Shown here: piece after piece, positions 1 to 5,427 of the stretch
Layout: each line of letters starts with the position of its first letter
Position numbering within the stretch: the stretch's first letter is position 1
Assembly (NCBI GenBank): GCA_018820005.1
Contig: JAHJOS010000141.1
Coordinates: 1-5,850 of the forward strand
Direction of reading: 5' to 3'
DNA from: Alphaproteobacteria bacterium
GTDB lineage: Bacteria > Pseudomonadota > Alphaproteobacteria > Rhizobiales > Devosiaceae
Length of the DNA stretch: 5,850 nucleotides
The notes under the pieces: generated by a model
Told to the model about the DNA's origin: nothing
Seen by the model: only the letters and a program-made list of their open reading frames with translations
Database searches by the model: none
Position numbers and translations under genes: made by a program

Positions 1-701
1 CCTGCGGTCTGCGTCTCAAACCATTCGATGGCCTGGTTGACGATCCCGATCGTGGTTTCGTAGCATTCCTTGGGCGTGTCGCCCCAGGTGAACAGGCCAT
101 GGGATTCAAGGATCAGCCCCTTGGCCTTGGGGTTATCTTCACAGAACTTGCCCAGCCACAGGCCCAGCTCAAAGCCCGGCTTCTTCCACGGCAACCAGCC
201 GATGGTGTCACCGAAGATTTGCTTGGTCAGTTCCTTGGAATTGTTGGACGCGGCGATGGCAATGATCGCGTCGGGATGCATGTGATCGACAAAGGGGCGG
301 TTCACATAGGCATGTAGCGGCGTGTCGATTGAGGCCGCGCGCGGATTGAGATTGAAGGTGGCGTGCGGCAGATAGCCCACCATTTCGTCCTCGAACTCGA
401 CGCCGCGATAGAGCCCCTTGAGGGCGCGCAGCTTTTCCATATAGAGCGTCGAAAAGCCGTCAAGCTTGATCGAGGCGCTGTCGCCGCCCGAGCCCTTGAC
501 CCACAGCACTTCCACGTCCTGGCCGGTCAGCGGGTCTTTCTGCATGATCTTGGACGAGGTGTTGCCGCCACCATAATTGGTCACGCGCTTGTCGCTGCCC
601 AGCAGGTTGGAACGATAGACGAGGCGTTCCGGCTCGCTCATGGCGGCGGCTTTGGCATCATCCCATAGATTGGCAAGGCGCTTGGGCGCGGTGGTCGACA
701 T
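1..701 (-). CDS. rhaD: Bifunctional rhamnulose-1-phosphate aldolase / short-chain alcohol dehydrogenase, N-terminal part (partial)
   Basis: The reverse strand is open from an ATG at 701 down to the window edge, giving 233 complete codons beginning MSTTAPKRLANLWDD. What is visible is a class II aldolase domain: a glycine-rich GGGNTSSK stretch at residues 44-51, VKGSGGD at 68-74, and the likely zinc ligands in HMHPDA (H140, H142) and ESHGLF (H201). In this family the aldolase domain is followed by a short-chain dehydrogenase domain, about 700 residues in total, so roughly two thirds of the gene should lie outside the window. The enzyme is cytoplasmic; it splits L-rhamnulose 1-phosphate into dihydroxyacetone phosphate and L-lactaldehyde, and the dehydrogenase half is thought to oxidise the aldehyde to lactate. 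The start is supported by GGGAGGAG at 714-707, five bases upstream. It is divergent from rhaR; rhaI, for the isomerase, is the expected next gene. No frameshift or stop is seen. The dehydrogenase half is inferred only. Confidence 0.93.
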   Translation of the reverse strand, partial: MSTTAPKRLANLWDDAKAAAMSEPERLVYRSNLLGSDKRVTNYGGGNTSSKIMQKDPLTGQDVEVLWVKGSGGDSASIKLDGFSTLYMEKLRALKGLYRGVEFEDEMVGYLPHATFNLNPRAASIDTPLHAYVNRPFVDHMHPDAIIAIAASNNSKELTKQIFGDTIGWLPWKKPGFELGLWLGKFCEDNPKAKGLILESHGLFTWGDTPKECYETTIGIVNQAIEWFETQTA

Positions 702-706
702 GCAGA

Positions 707-714
707 CTCCTCCC
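707..714 (-). promoter_or_regulatory. Ribosome binding site of rhaD
   Basis: Read on the minus strand this is GGGAGGAG, a near-perfect Shine-Dalgarno sequence five bases before the ATG at 701. It fixes the rhaD start. Confidence 0.8.
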
Positions 715-768
715 ACAGGGTGGTAACTTGGATTTTGGCCGGAGATGGCCATGATAAATGTGCAGTGT

Positions 769-784
769 CAATCACAAACAATCA
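769..784 (-). promoter_or_regulatory. Probable RhaR operator, rhaD-side box pair
   Basis: On the minus strand TGATTG occurs twice in a 10-base period (784-779 and 774-769), preceded by GTTTC at 789-785. Direct repeats one helical turn apart, often with TTTC words, are a common layout for DeoR-family operators. It lies about 70-80 bases upstream of the rhaD start, close to the best -10-like hexamer, so a protein bound here could block rhaD transcription. Assignment to RhaR is inferred from position and from the matching pair at 830-845. Confidence 0.5.
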
Positions 785-829
785 GAAACGCGCATCAGAG
801 GCTGACATGTTTCGAATTTGACGGTTTCA

Positions 830-845
830 TGATTGACAGTGATTG
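830..845 (+). promoter_or_regulatory. Probable RhaR operator, rhaR-side box pair
   Basis: TGATTG occurs at 830-835 and again at 840-845, the same 10-base period as the pair at 769-784 but on the opposite strand, and it too is preceded by GTTTC (824-828). The first box overlaps the -35-like TTGACA at 833-838, so occupancy should hinder polymerase and make rhaR autoregulated. The two pairs face each other around position 807. Confidence 0.5.
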
Positions 846-868
846 GAATGAATGGAAACTATGCTGCC

Positions 869-874
869 AGGGAG
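869..874 (+). promoter_or_regulatory. Ribosome binding site deciding the rhaR start
   Basis: AGGGAG lies nine bases before the GTG at 884. No comparable purine-rich site precedes the in-frame TTG at 833 or ATG at 848, which favours the shorter protein. Confidence 0.65.
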
Positions 875-883
875 AGACAAGAC

Positions 884-1690
884 GTGCACGAAACCGAACG
901 CCACAGAGTGATCATTGCTGCCGTGCAGTCGCGTCCTGTCGCGACGGTGGCAGACCTGTGCGAGGTCACCGGCTCGTCCGAAGCCACCATTCGCCGCGAT
1001 ATTGCGGCCCTGCATGTGCGGGGCGAGGTGCGGCGGGTGCGCGGCGGTGCAGAGGCGGTCAACCCGCCCGAGCAGAGCGCCTTGATGGGCCGGCCCTTCT
1101 CGGTCAACGAAACCATCAATATCGAGCAGAAGCGCGCAATAGCCCGCGCAGCGGCAGCATTGTGCAGGGATGGTGAGCCGATCATCATCAATGGCGGCAC
1201 CACGACCTATCAGATGGTGCATCATCTCACGCAGCGGCGCATGAGCGTGTTCACCAACAGCTTCGCCATTGCCGAATACCTCATCCACAACTCGCGCAAT
1301 TCCGTCGTCATTCCCGGCGGCACGGTCTATCGCGAGCAGAATGTCATCCTCTCGCCCTTCGGCGGGGTGGTGGCCAGCCACTTCTATGCCAAGCGCATGT
1401 TCATCGGCTGTCAGGGCATTGGCCAGCACGGGCTGATGGAAGCCGATCCAATGGTCGTGCAGTCCGAACTGGGCTTGATCGGCCAGGCGGACGAACTCGT
1501 CGTGTTGGCCGATTCATCGAAATTTTCGGGACGCTCAAGCCTCATTCTGTGTGGCCTCGACCGAATAGCCGCCGTCATTACCGACGCCGGCATCCGTGAC
1601 GAAGACCGTCAAATGCTGGAAACGGCAGGCGTGCGGCTCATCGTGGCGGAAACCACTGCTCAGGCGGAAAAGCAACAAACCGTCGCCTGA
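884..1690 (+). CDS. rhaR: DeoR-family transcriptional repressor of rhamnose genes
   Basis: This gene encodes a 268-residue cytoplasmic repressor. Residues about 18-42 form the DeoR helix-turn-helix, with recognition helix SEATIRRDIAAL (32-43) followed by the conserved wing RRVRGGAEA. The sugar-phosphate sensor domain follows, with INGGTTTYQM at 102-111 (phosphate-binding loop in this family) and the conserved DSSKF at 210-214. Length is normal for DeoR proteins. I chose the GTG at 884 because AGGGAG at 869-874 sits nine bases upstream and because related proteins begin with the equivalent of MHExERHR. The same frame is open back to TTG 833 and ATG 848, but those extensions run into the operator-like boxes and lack a family match. 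Divergence from rhaD and placement ahead of rhaS fit a local repressor that also controls itself. The inducer is probably a phosphorylated rhamnose metabolite, which the sequence cannot show. A role for another sugar is unlikely given rhaD. Confidence 0.9.
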   Translation: MHETERHRVIIAAVQSRPVATVADLCEVTGSSEATIRRDIAALHVRGEVRRVRGGAEAVNPPEQSALMGRPFSVNETINIEQKRAIARAAAALCRDGEPIIINGGTTTYQMVHHLTQRRMSVFTNSFAIAEYLIHNSRNSVVIPGGTVYREQNVILSPFGGVVASHFYAKRMFIGCQGIGQHGLMEADPMVVQSELGLIGQADELVVLADSSKFSGRSSLILCGLDRIAAVITDAGIRDEDRQMLETAGVRLIVAETTAQAEKQQTVA

Positions 1691-1728
1691 GAAACCCAAG
1701 CCAGACTATCCCAGGGAGGGATTACCTT

Positions 1729-2715
1729 ATGAAGCTCTTGAAGATCCTGGCGGCCACCACCGCCGTCGCCGCTCTGCTCGCCAGCCCCGCCTTCGCCCAG
1801 ACCCGCATCGCGCTGGTCGTCAAGTCGCTGGGCAATGGCTTCTTTGACGCCGCCAACAAGGGCGCGCAGGAAGCCGCCAAGGAACTGGGCGATGTCGAAG
1901 TCATCTATACCGGCCCGACCGCTGCAACCGCCGAAGCCCAGATCGAAGTGATCAATGCGCTGATCGCCCAGCAGGTCGACGCCATCGCCATCTCCGCCAA
2001 CGATCCGGACGCTCTGGTGCCGGCGCTGCAGAAGGCCATGGAACGCGGCATCAAAGTGATCTCCTGGGATTCCGGCGTCGCCCCAGAAGGCCGCCAGCTC
2101 CACCTCAACCCCTCCGAGACCGCGCTGATTGGCGAGACCATCATCAAGCTGGCCGCTGACTATCTGCCCGATGGCGGCGACGTGGCGATCCTGTCGGCGG
2201 CCTCCACCGCCACCAACCAGAACGCCTGGATCGATGCGGCAAAGGCCGTGCTGCCCGCCAAGTTCGCCAATATCAACCTGGTCTCGGTCGTCTATGGCGA
2301 CGATGACTCGGTCAAGTCGACCGACGAAGCCAAGGGCCTGATCGCCTCCTATCCCGACCTCAAGGCCATCATTGCCCCCACCACCGTCGGCGTGGTCGCC
2401 GCTGCCCAGGTCGTCACCGACCAGGGCCTGATCGGCAAGATCAACGTCACCGGTCTCGCACTGCCGTCCGAGTTCAAGCAGTTCATCGACAATGGTGCTT
2501 CTCAGGCCGTTGCGCTGTGGAACCCGATCGACCTGGGCTACTCGGCCGTCATGCTGGCCAATGATCTGGTCAAGGGCGACGAAGCCAAGCCTGGTGCCAA
2601 GCTCTCGATGGGCCGCATGGGCGAATTGACCCTGGACGACACCAACTCGGGTGCCATGGCCGCGCCCTTCACCTTCGACAAGTCCAACATCGAAGAATTC
2701 TCCAAGATCTATTGA
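1729..2715 (+). CDS. rhaS: Rhamnose ABC transporter, periplasmic substrate-binding protein
   Basis: This is a 328-residue periplasmic binding protein of the type I fold (Peripla_BP_4, CUT2 sugar importers), which delivers the sugar to the RhaP/RhaQ channel. Residues 1-23 are a clear Sec signal peptide (basic MKLLK start, hydrophobic core, cleavage after AFA). The mature part opens with the usual first strand, TRIALVVKSLGNGFF. Family landmarks are VDAIAISANDPDAL at 83-96, VISWDSG at 110-116 (D114 a likely ligand contact) and ALWNPIDLGYSA at 262-273 in the hinge and second domain. A very good ribosome site (AGGGAGGG, 1713-1720) precedes the ATG by eight bases. It starts 38 bases after rhaR, so the two are probably cotranscribed. 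This protein group is close to LsrB, the autoinducer-2 binding protein, so sequence alone leaves some doubt about ligand; the rhaD/rhaR context decides for L-rhamnose. The name here means the transporter subunit, not the E. coli activator RhaS. Confidence 0.92.
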   Translation: MKLLKILAATTAVAALLASPAFAQTRIALVVKSLGNGFFDAANKGAQEAAKELGDVEVIYTGPTAATAEAQIEVINALIAQQVDAIAISANDPDALVPALQKAMERGIKVISWDSGVAPEGRQLHLNPSETALIGETIIKLAADYLPDGGDVAILSAASTATNQNAWIDAAKAVLPAKFANINLVSVVYGDDDSVKSTDEAKGLIASYPDLKAIIAPTTVGVVAAAQVVTDQGLIGKINVTGLALPSEFKQFIDNGASQAVALWNPIDLGYSAVMLANDLVKGDEAKPGAKLSMGRMGELTLDDTNSGAMAAPFTFDKSNIEEFSKIY

Positions 2716-2722
2716 TCGTGCC

Positions 2723-2761
2723 GGCCTCGGCGCATCGGCGCCGGGGCCATCTTCCTTTTTT
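2723..2761 (+). terminator. Terminator-like hairpin after rhaS (probable partial terminator within the operon)
   Basis: Arms 2723-2733 and 2738-2748 pair over 11 base pairs, all Watson-Crick except one G-U at 2727/2744, closing a four-base loop ATCG. After ATCTTCC come six T residues at 2756-2761. The hairpin begins eight bases after the rhaS stop. The T run is displaced seven bases from the stem, which should weaken termination. Because rhaTPQ lie downstream on the same strand, it more probably reduces transcription or protects the 3' end of rhaS mRNA than ends the operon outright. Confidence 0.7.
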
Positions 2762-2764
2762 GAG

Positions 2765-2925
2765 GCAGGCAGGGCAGTTCCGCGACCTCGCCGACCCGCC
2801 GTACGGCACCGCCCCTGCGACGGGGGAGTCTGGGAGGGGGCGCGGTTGGTGCCAATATCAGGGCCAAACATCCCCACCCTTGATCCCTCCCCACAAGGGG
2901 GAGGGTGTCGACTGAGGCGTCGCGG
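2765..2925. repeat. GC-rich structured intergenic segment, probable dispersed repeat
   Basis: Between the rhaS hairpin and rhaT lies non-coding DNA dense in self-complementary words. GCCGTACGGC at 2798-2807 is a perfect palindrome. GGCACC (2805-2810) can pair with GGTGCC (2848-2853), and GCCCC (2811-2815) with GGGGC (2837-2841). CCCTCCCC (2885-2892) pairs with GGGGAGGG (2898-2905) around the loop ACAAG. The last word resembles short palindromes scattered through intergenic DNA of Devosia and other Hyphomicrobiales. That resemblance is from memory, and no second copy is present in this window. Reading frames are open through it on both strands, but none has a family match or credible start. 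Confidence 0.45.
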
Positions 2926-2944
2926 CCACAACGAGATAAACGCC

Positions 2945-4453
2945 ATGACCGATCAACCCATCCTGACCCTCTCGGGCATTTCCAAGAGCTTCCCCGGCGT
3001 GCGTGCGCTCAACGATGTTTCGCTCGAGCTTTATGCCGGTCAGGTCACCGCGCTGATCGGGGAAAACGGCGCTGGCAAATCCACGCTGGTCAAGACCCTG
3101 ACCGGAATCTACCAGCCGGACGCGGGCGACATCGTCGTGAATGGCCAGAAGGTTACGCTCCCCACCGCCCATTCTGCCTCTGCCGCCGGCATCACCGCCA
3201 TTCATCAGGAAACCGTGCTCTTCGACGAGCTGACGGTTGCTGAAAACATCCATCTCGGCCATGCCCCGCGCACGGCGCTCGGCCTGATCGACTGGCGCAA
3301 GATGCGCAGCGAAGCCAGGCTCACCCTCGACGCCATGGCCGCCGGCATCGACCCCGACATCAAGCTTAGAGAGTTGGGAATAGCCAAAAAACACCTGGTC
3401 GCCGTGGCCCGCGCGCTGTCCATCGACGCCCGCGTCGTCATCATGGATGAGCCCACCGCCGCCCTCAGCCAGAAGGAAATCGAGGAACTCTACGTCCTGA
3501 TCGAACTGCTCAAGCAGGACGGAAAGGCGATCCTCTTCATCAGCCACAAATTCGATGAAATCTACCGCATTGCCGACCGCTTCACCGTCTTCCGCGATGG
3601 CGAACAGGTCGGCAAGGGCATGATCGCCGACACCAGCCAGAACGCGATCGTGCAACTGATGGTCGGCCGCCCGGTCGAAGGCATTTTCCCGGCCCGCAAG
3701 GCGGCCATCGGTGAGGTCGTGCTGGAGGCCAAGGGTCTCACCCATCCCACTGAATTCGATGATATTTCATTCGCTGTGCGCAAGGGCGAAATCCTGGGCT
3801 TCTATGGCCTGGTCGGCGCCGGTCGCAGCGAGGTCATGCAGGCCGTGTTCGGGTTGACGCGCCCGTCCGCCGGCACGCTGTCGCTTGATGGCGTCCCCAT
3901 CACGCCCCGCTCACCCGCCGACGCCGTCGAGGCTGGCATCGTCTATGTCCCCGAGGAGCGCGGCAAGCAGGGCGTCATCACCGGCGAACCCATTTTCAAG
4001 AACGTCTCGCTGCCTTCGCTGGGCAAGACCAGCAAGTCGGGTTTTCTGCGCATGGCCGAAGAATTCGCCCTGGCCCGCACCTATACCGAGCGGCTGGACC
4101 TGCGTGCCTCCTCGCTCAGCCAGAATGTCTCGACCTTGTCGGGCGGCAACCAGCAGAAAGTCGTGATCGCCAAGTGGTTGGCAACGTTGCCCAAAGTTAT
4201 CATCCTCGATGAACCCACCAAGGGCATCGACATCGGCTCCAAGGCCGCCGTGCATGATTTCATGGCCGAACTGGTCGCCCAGGGGCTCAGCGTCATCATG
4301 GTCTCTTCCGAGCTGCCCGAAGTGCTCGGCATGAGCGACCGCATCGTCGTCATGCGTGAAGGCCGCATGGTCGACACGCTCGACAACAAAGGGCTCAAAC
4401 CCGAAACGCTCGTGCGGCTGGCGGCCGGCATCATCGAGGAGCAGGCAGCATGA
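2945..4453 (+). CDS. rhaT: Rhamnose ABC transporter, ATP-binding protein with two nucleotide-binding domains
   Basis: This is a 502-residue CUT2-type ATPase, the cytoplasmic motor of the rhamnose importer, at the usual family length of about 500. Domain 1 has Walker A GENGAGKST (39-47), Q-loop Q88, a degenerate signature region LGIAKKH (144-150) where LSGGQ is expected, Walker B VVIMDEP (164-170) and switch His H201. Domain 2 has a Walker A in which Lys is replaced by Arg (GLVGAGRS, 288-295), a full signature LSGGNQQK (398-405), Walker B VIILDEP (418-424), and SSE (454-456) where the switch His would be. Such asymmetry is normal in this family: the complete site pairs Walker A of domain 1 with the signature of domain 2. 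The ATG at 2945 marks where homology begins (MTDQPILTLSGISKSFPG); the frame is open upstream only because it crosses the non-coding repeat-like segment. Only a weak ribosome site, CGAGA at 2932-2936, precedes it. The stop overlaps the rhaP start. Not the E. coli RhaT rhamnose-proton symporter. LsrA is the nearest alternative family. Confidence 0.92.
   Translation: MTDQPILTLSGISKSFPGVRALNDVSLELYAGQVTALIGENGAGKSTLVKTLTGIYQPDAGDIVVNGQKVTLPTAHSASAAGITAIHQETVLFDELTVAENIHLGHAPRTALGLIDWRKMRSEARLTLDAMAAGIDPDIKLRELGIAKKHLVAVARALSIDARVVIMDEPTAALSQKEIEELYVLIELLKQDGKAILFISHKFDEIYRIADRFTVFRDGEQVGKGMIADTSQNAIVQLMVGRPVEGIFPARKAAIGEVVLEAKGLTHPTEFDDISFAVRKGEILGFYGLVGAGRSEVMQAVFGLTRPSAGTLSLDGVPITPRSPADAVEAGIVYVPEERGKQGVITGEPIFKNVSLPSLGKTSKSGFLRMAEEFALARTYTERLDLRASSLSQNVSTLSGGNQQKVVIAKWLATLPKVIILDEPTKGIDIGSKAAVHDFMAELVAQGLSVIMVSSELPEVLGMSDRIVVMREGRMVDTLDNKGLKPETLVRLAAGIIEEQAA
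4436..4441 (+). promoter_or_regulatory. Ribosome binding site of rhaP inside the end of rhaT
   Basis: GAGGAG lies eight bases before the rhaP ATG at 4450 and falls within codons of the last residues of RhaT. It supports the ATGA-overlap start and coupled translation of the two genes. Confidence 0.7.
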
Positions 4454-5427
4454 ACCGCTTGATGAAACACCGTGAGGTCTGGCTGGCCCTGGCTATCGTG
4501 CTGGTCATCGTCCTGGTGACGCTGCGCTTTTCGCGCTTTGCCCAGCCGGCCAACCTTCTGACCATTTTCAACGACACCTCCATCCTGATGATGCTGGCGC
4601 TCGGGCAGATGGCGGTGATCCTGACTCGCTCGATTGATCTCTCCATGGCCTCCAATCTGGCGCTGACCGGCATGATCGTCGCCATGCTCAATGCCGCTTT
4701 CCCGGGTGTGCCGATCCCGGCGCTCCTGGCCCTCTCCGTGCTCATCGGCGCGGCTCTGGGGGCCTTCAACGGCGTGCTGGTGTGGAAGCTCGATATCCCG
4801 CCCATCGTGGTGACGCTGGGCACGCTGACGATTTTCCGCGGCATGGTGTTCGTGATCTCGGGCGGCGCCTGGGTCAATGCGGCCCAGATGAGCCCCGATT
4901 TCATTGCTTTCCAGCGCACGGTCTTGCTTGGTCTACCCGTGCTGAGCTGGTTCGCCATCGTGGTGGCGGCGCTGTTCTATGTGCTCATGACCCGCACGCC
5001 GCTGGGGCGCTCGCTCTATGCCATCGGCGTCAATCCCACGGCCTCGGTCTATACCGGCATCAATGTGGGTCGCACCAAGTTCATGGCTTTCGTTATCTCC
5101 GGCGCCGTGGCAGGGCTGTGCGGCTATCTCTGGATCTCGCGCTATGTCATTGCCTCAACCGAAGTGGCCGGTGGCTATGAGCTGACCATCATCGCCGCCT
5201 GCGTCATCGGCGGCGTATCGATTGCCGGCGGTATTGGCAGCGTCGGCGGCGTGCTGCTCGGCGCCATTTTCCTCGGCGTCATCAACAATGCCCTGCCGGT
5301 GATCAACATCTCCCCATTCTGGCAGATGGCCATTTCCGGTACGGCGATCCTGTTGGCCGTGGTGCTCAACGCGCGCGGCGAACGCAGCCGCGGCCGCATC
5401 ATTCTCAAGTCGGCGGAAACAGCATGA
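4450..5427 (+). CDS. rhaP: Rhamnose ABC transporter, inner-membrane permease subunit 1
   Basis: The product is a 325-residue, very hydrophobic protein of the BPD_transp_2 (CUT2 permease) family. About nine or ten membrane segments can be drawn, beginning at residues 9-25 and ending near 290-307, with a basic cytoplasmic tail. Family landmarks are RSIDLSMAS at 60-68, IPPIVVTLGT at 116-125, the cytoplasmic coupling loop GRSLYAIGVNPTAS at 186-199, which should contact RhaT, and the glycine-rich IGGVSIAGGIGSVGG at 253-267. It forms half of the membrane channel with RhaQ. Its ATG overlaps the rhaT stop (ATGA) and its own stop overlaps the rhaQ start in the same way, so the three are one translational unit. 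No defect is seen. Its order next to rhaT matches rhizobial rhaP; without that context it could equally be called an LsrC-like or generic sugar permease. Confidence 0.9.
   Translation: MNRLMKHREVWLALAIVLVIVLVTLRFSRFAQPANLLTIFNDTSILMMLALGQMAVILTRSIDLSMASNLALTGMIVAMLNAAFPGVPIPALLALSVLIGAALGAFNGVLVWKLDIPPIVVTLGTLTIFRGMVFVISGGAWVNAAQMSPDFIAFQRTVLLGLPVLSWFAIVVAALFYVLMTRTPLGRSLYAIGVNPTASVYTGINVGRTKFMAFVISGAVAGLCGYLWISRYVIASTEVAGGYELTIIAACVIGGVSIAGGIGSVGGVLLGAIFLGVINNALPVINISPFWQMAISGTAILLAVVLNARGERSRGRIILKSAETA

Larger units (their letters stand above)
702..883. promoter_or_regulatory. Divergent rhaD-rhaR control region
   Basis: This 182-base gap separates two divergent genes and is visibly richer in A and T than the coding DNA around it. 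The hexamer TTGACA, the -35 consensus, occurs on both strands, at 771-766 (minus) and 833-838 (plus), each time inside the longer word TGATTGACA. Matching -10 boxes are weak. On the plus strand AACTAT at 857-862 lies 18 bases downstream, and TATGCT at 860-865 lies 21 bases downstream. On the minus strand TATCAT at 756-751 is the best -10-like hexamer, but it has no good -35 at normal distance. Exact transcription starts therefore cannot be fixed. That this region drives both genes is inferred from the gene arrangement. Confidence 0.6.

Noticed and set aside
70..668. Three small plus-strand frames opposite rhaD
   Set aside because: The minus strand encodes a continuous RhaD with active-site motifs; these frames are its shadows.
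702..883. Riboswitch or small RNA in the divergent gap
   Set aside because: No known riboswitch core and no terminator-type hairpin are visible; repeated short boxes fit protein operators better.
827..1429. 200-codon open frame on the minus strand antisense to rhaR
   Set aside because: It is a shadow of rhaR that runs through the operator region; composition and lack of motifs argue against a gene.
2651..2944. Extension of RhaT by 98 codons upstream of ATG 2945
   Set aside because: It would overlap the end of rhaS and translate the hairpin and repeat-like segment; family homology begins exactly at ATG 2945.
1660..2946. 428-codon open frame on the minus strand antisense to rhaS and the following gap
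   Set aside because: It lies opposite a gene with clear family motifs, its composition is Gly/Asp/Arg-rich as expected for a shadow of a GC-rich gene, and it shows no recognisable domain or ribosome site.
3385..3392. Possible frameshift slip site (run of six A) in rhaT
   Set aside because: The run sits in frame as AAA AAA, but the flanking bases do not form the standard X XXY YYZ phase, no stimulating structure is obvious, and the downstream zero frame is a full normal ATPase.
2858..3745. 295-codon open frame on the minus strand antisense to the start of rhaT
   Set aside because: It mirrors the codons of the ATPase domain and starts inside rhaT; no independent motif or start signal is seen.
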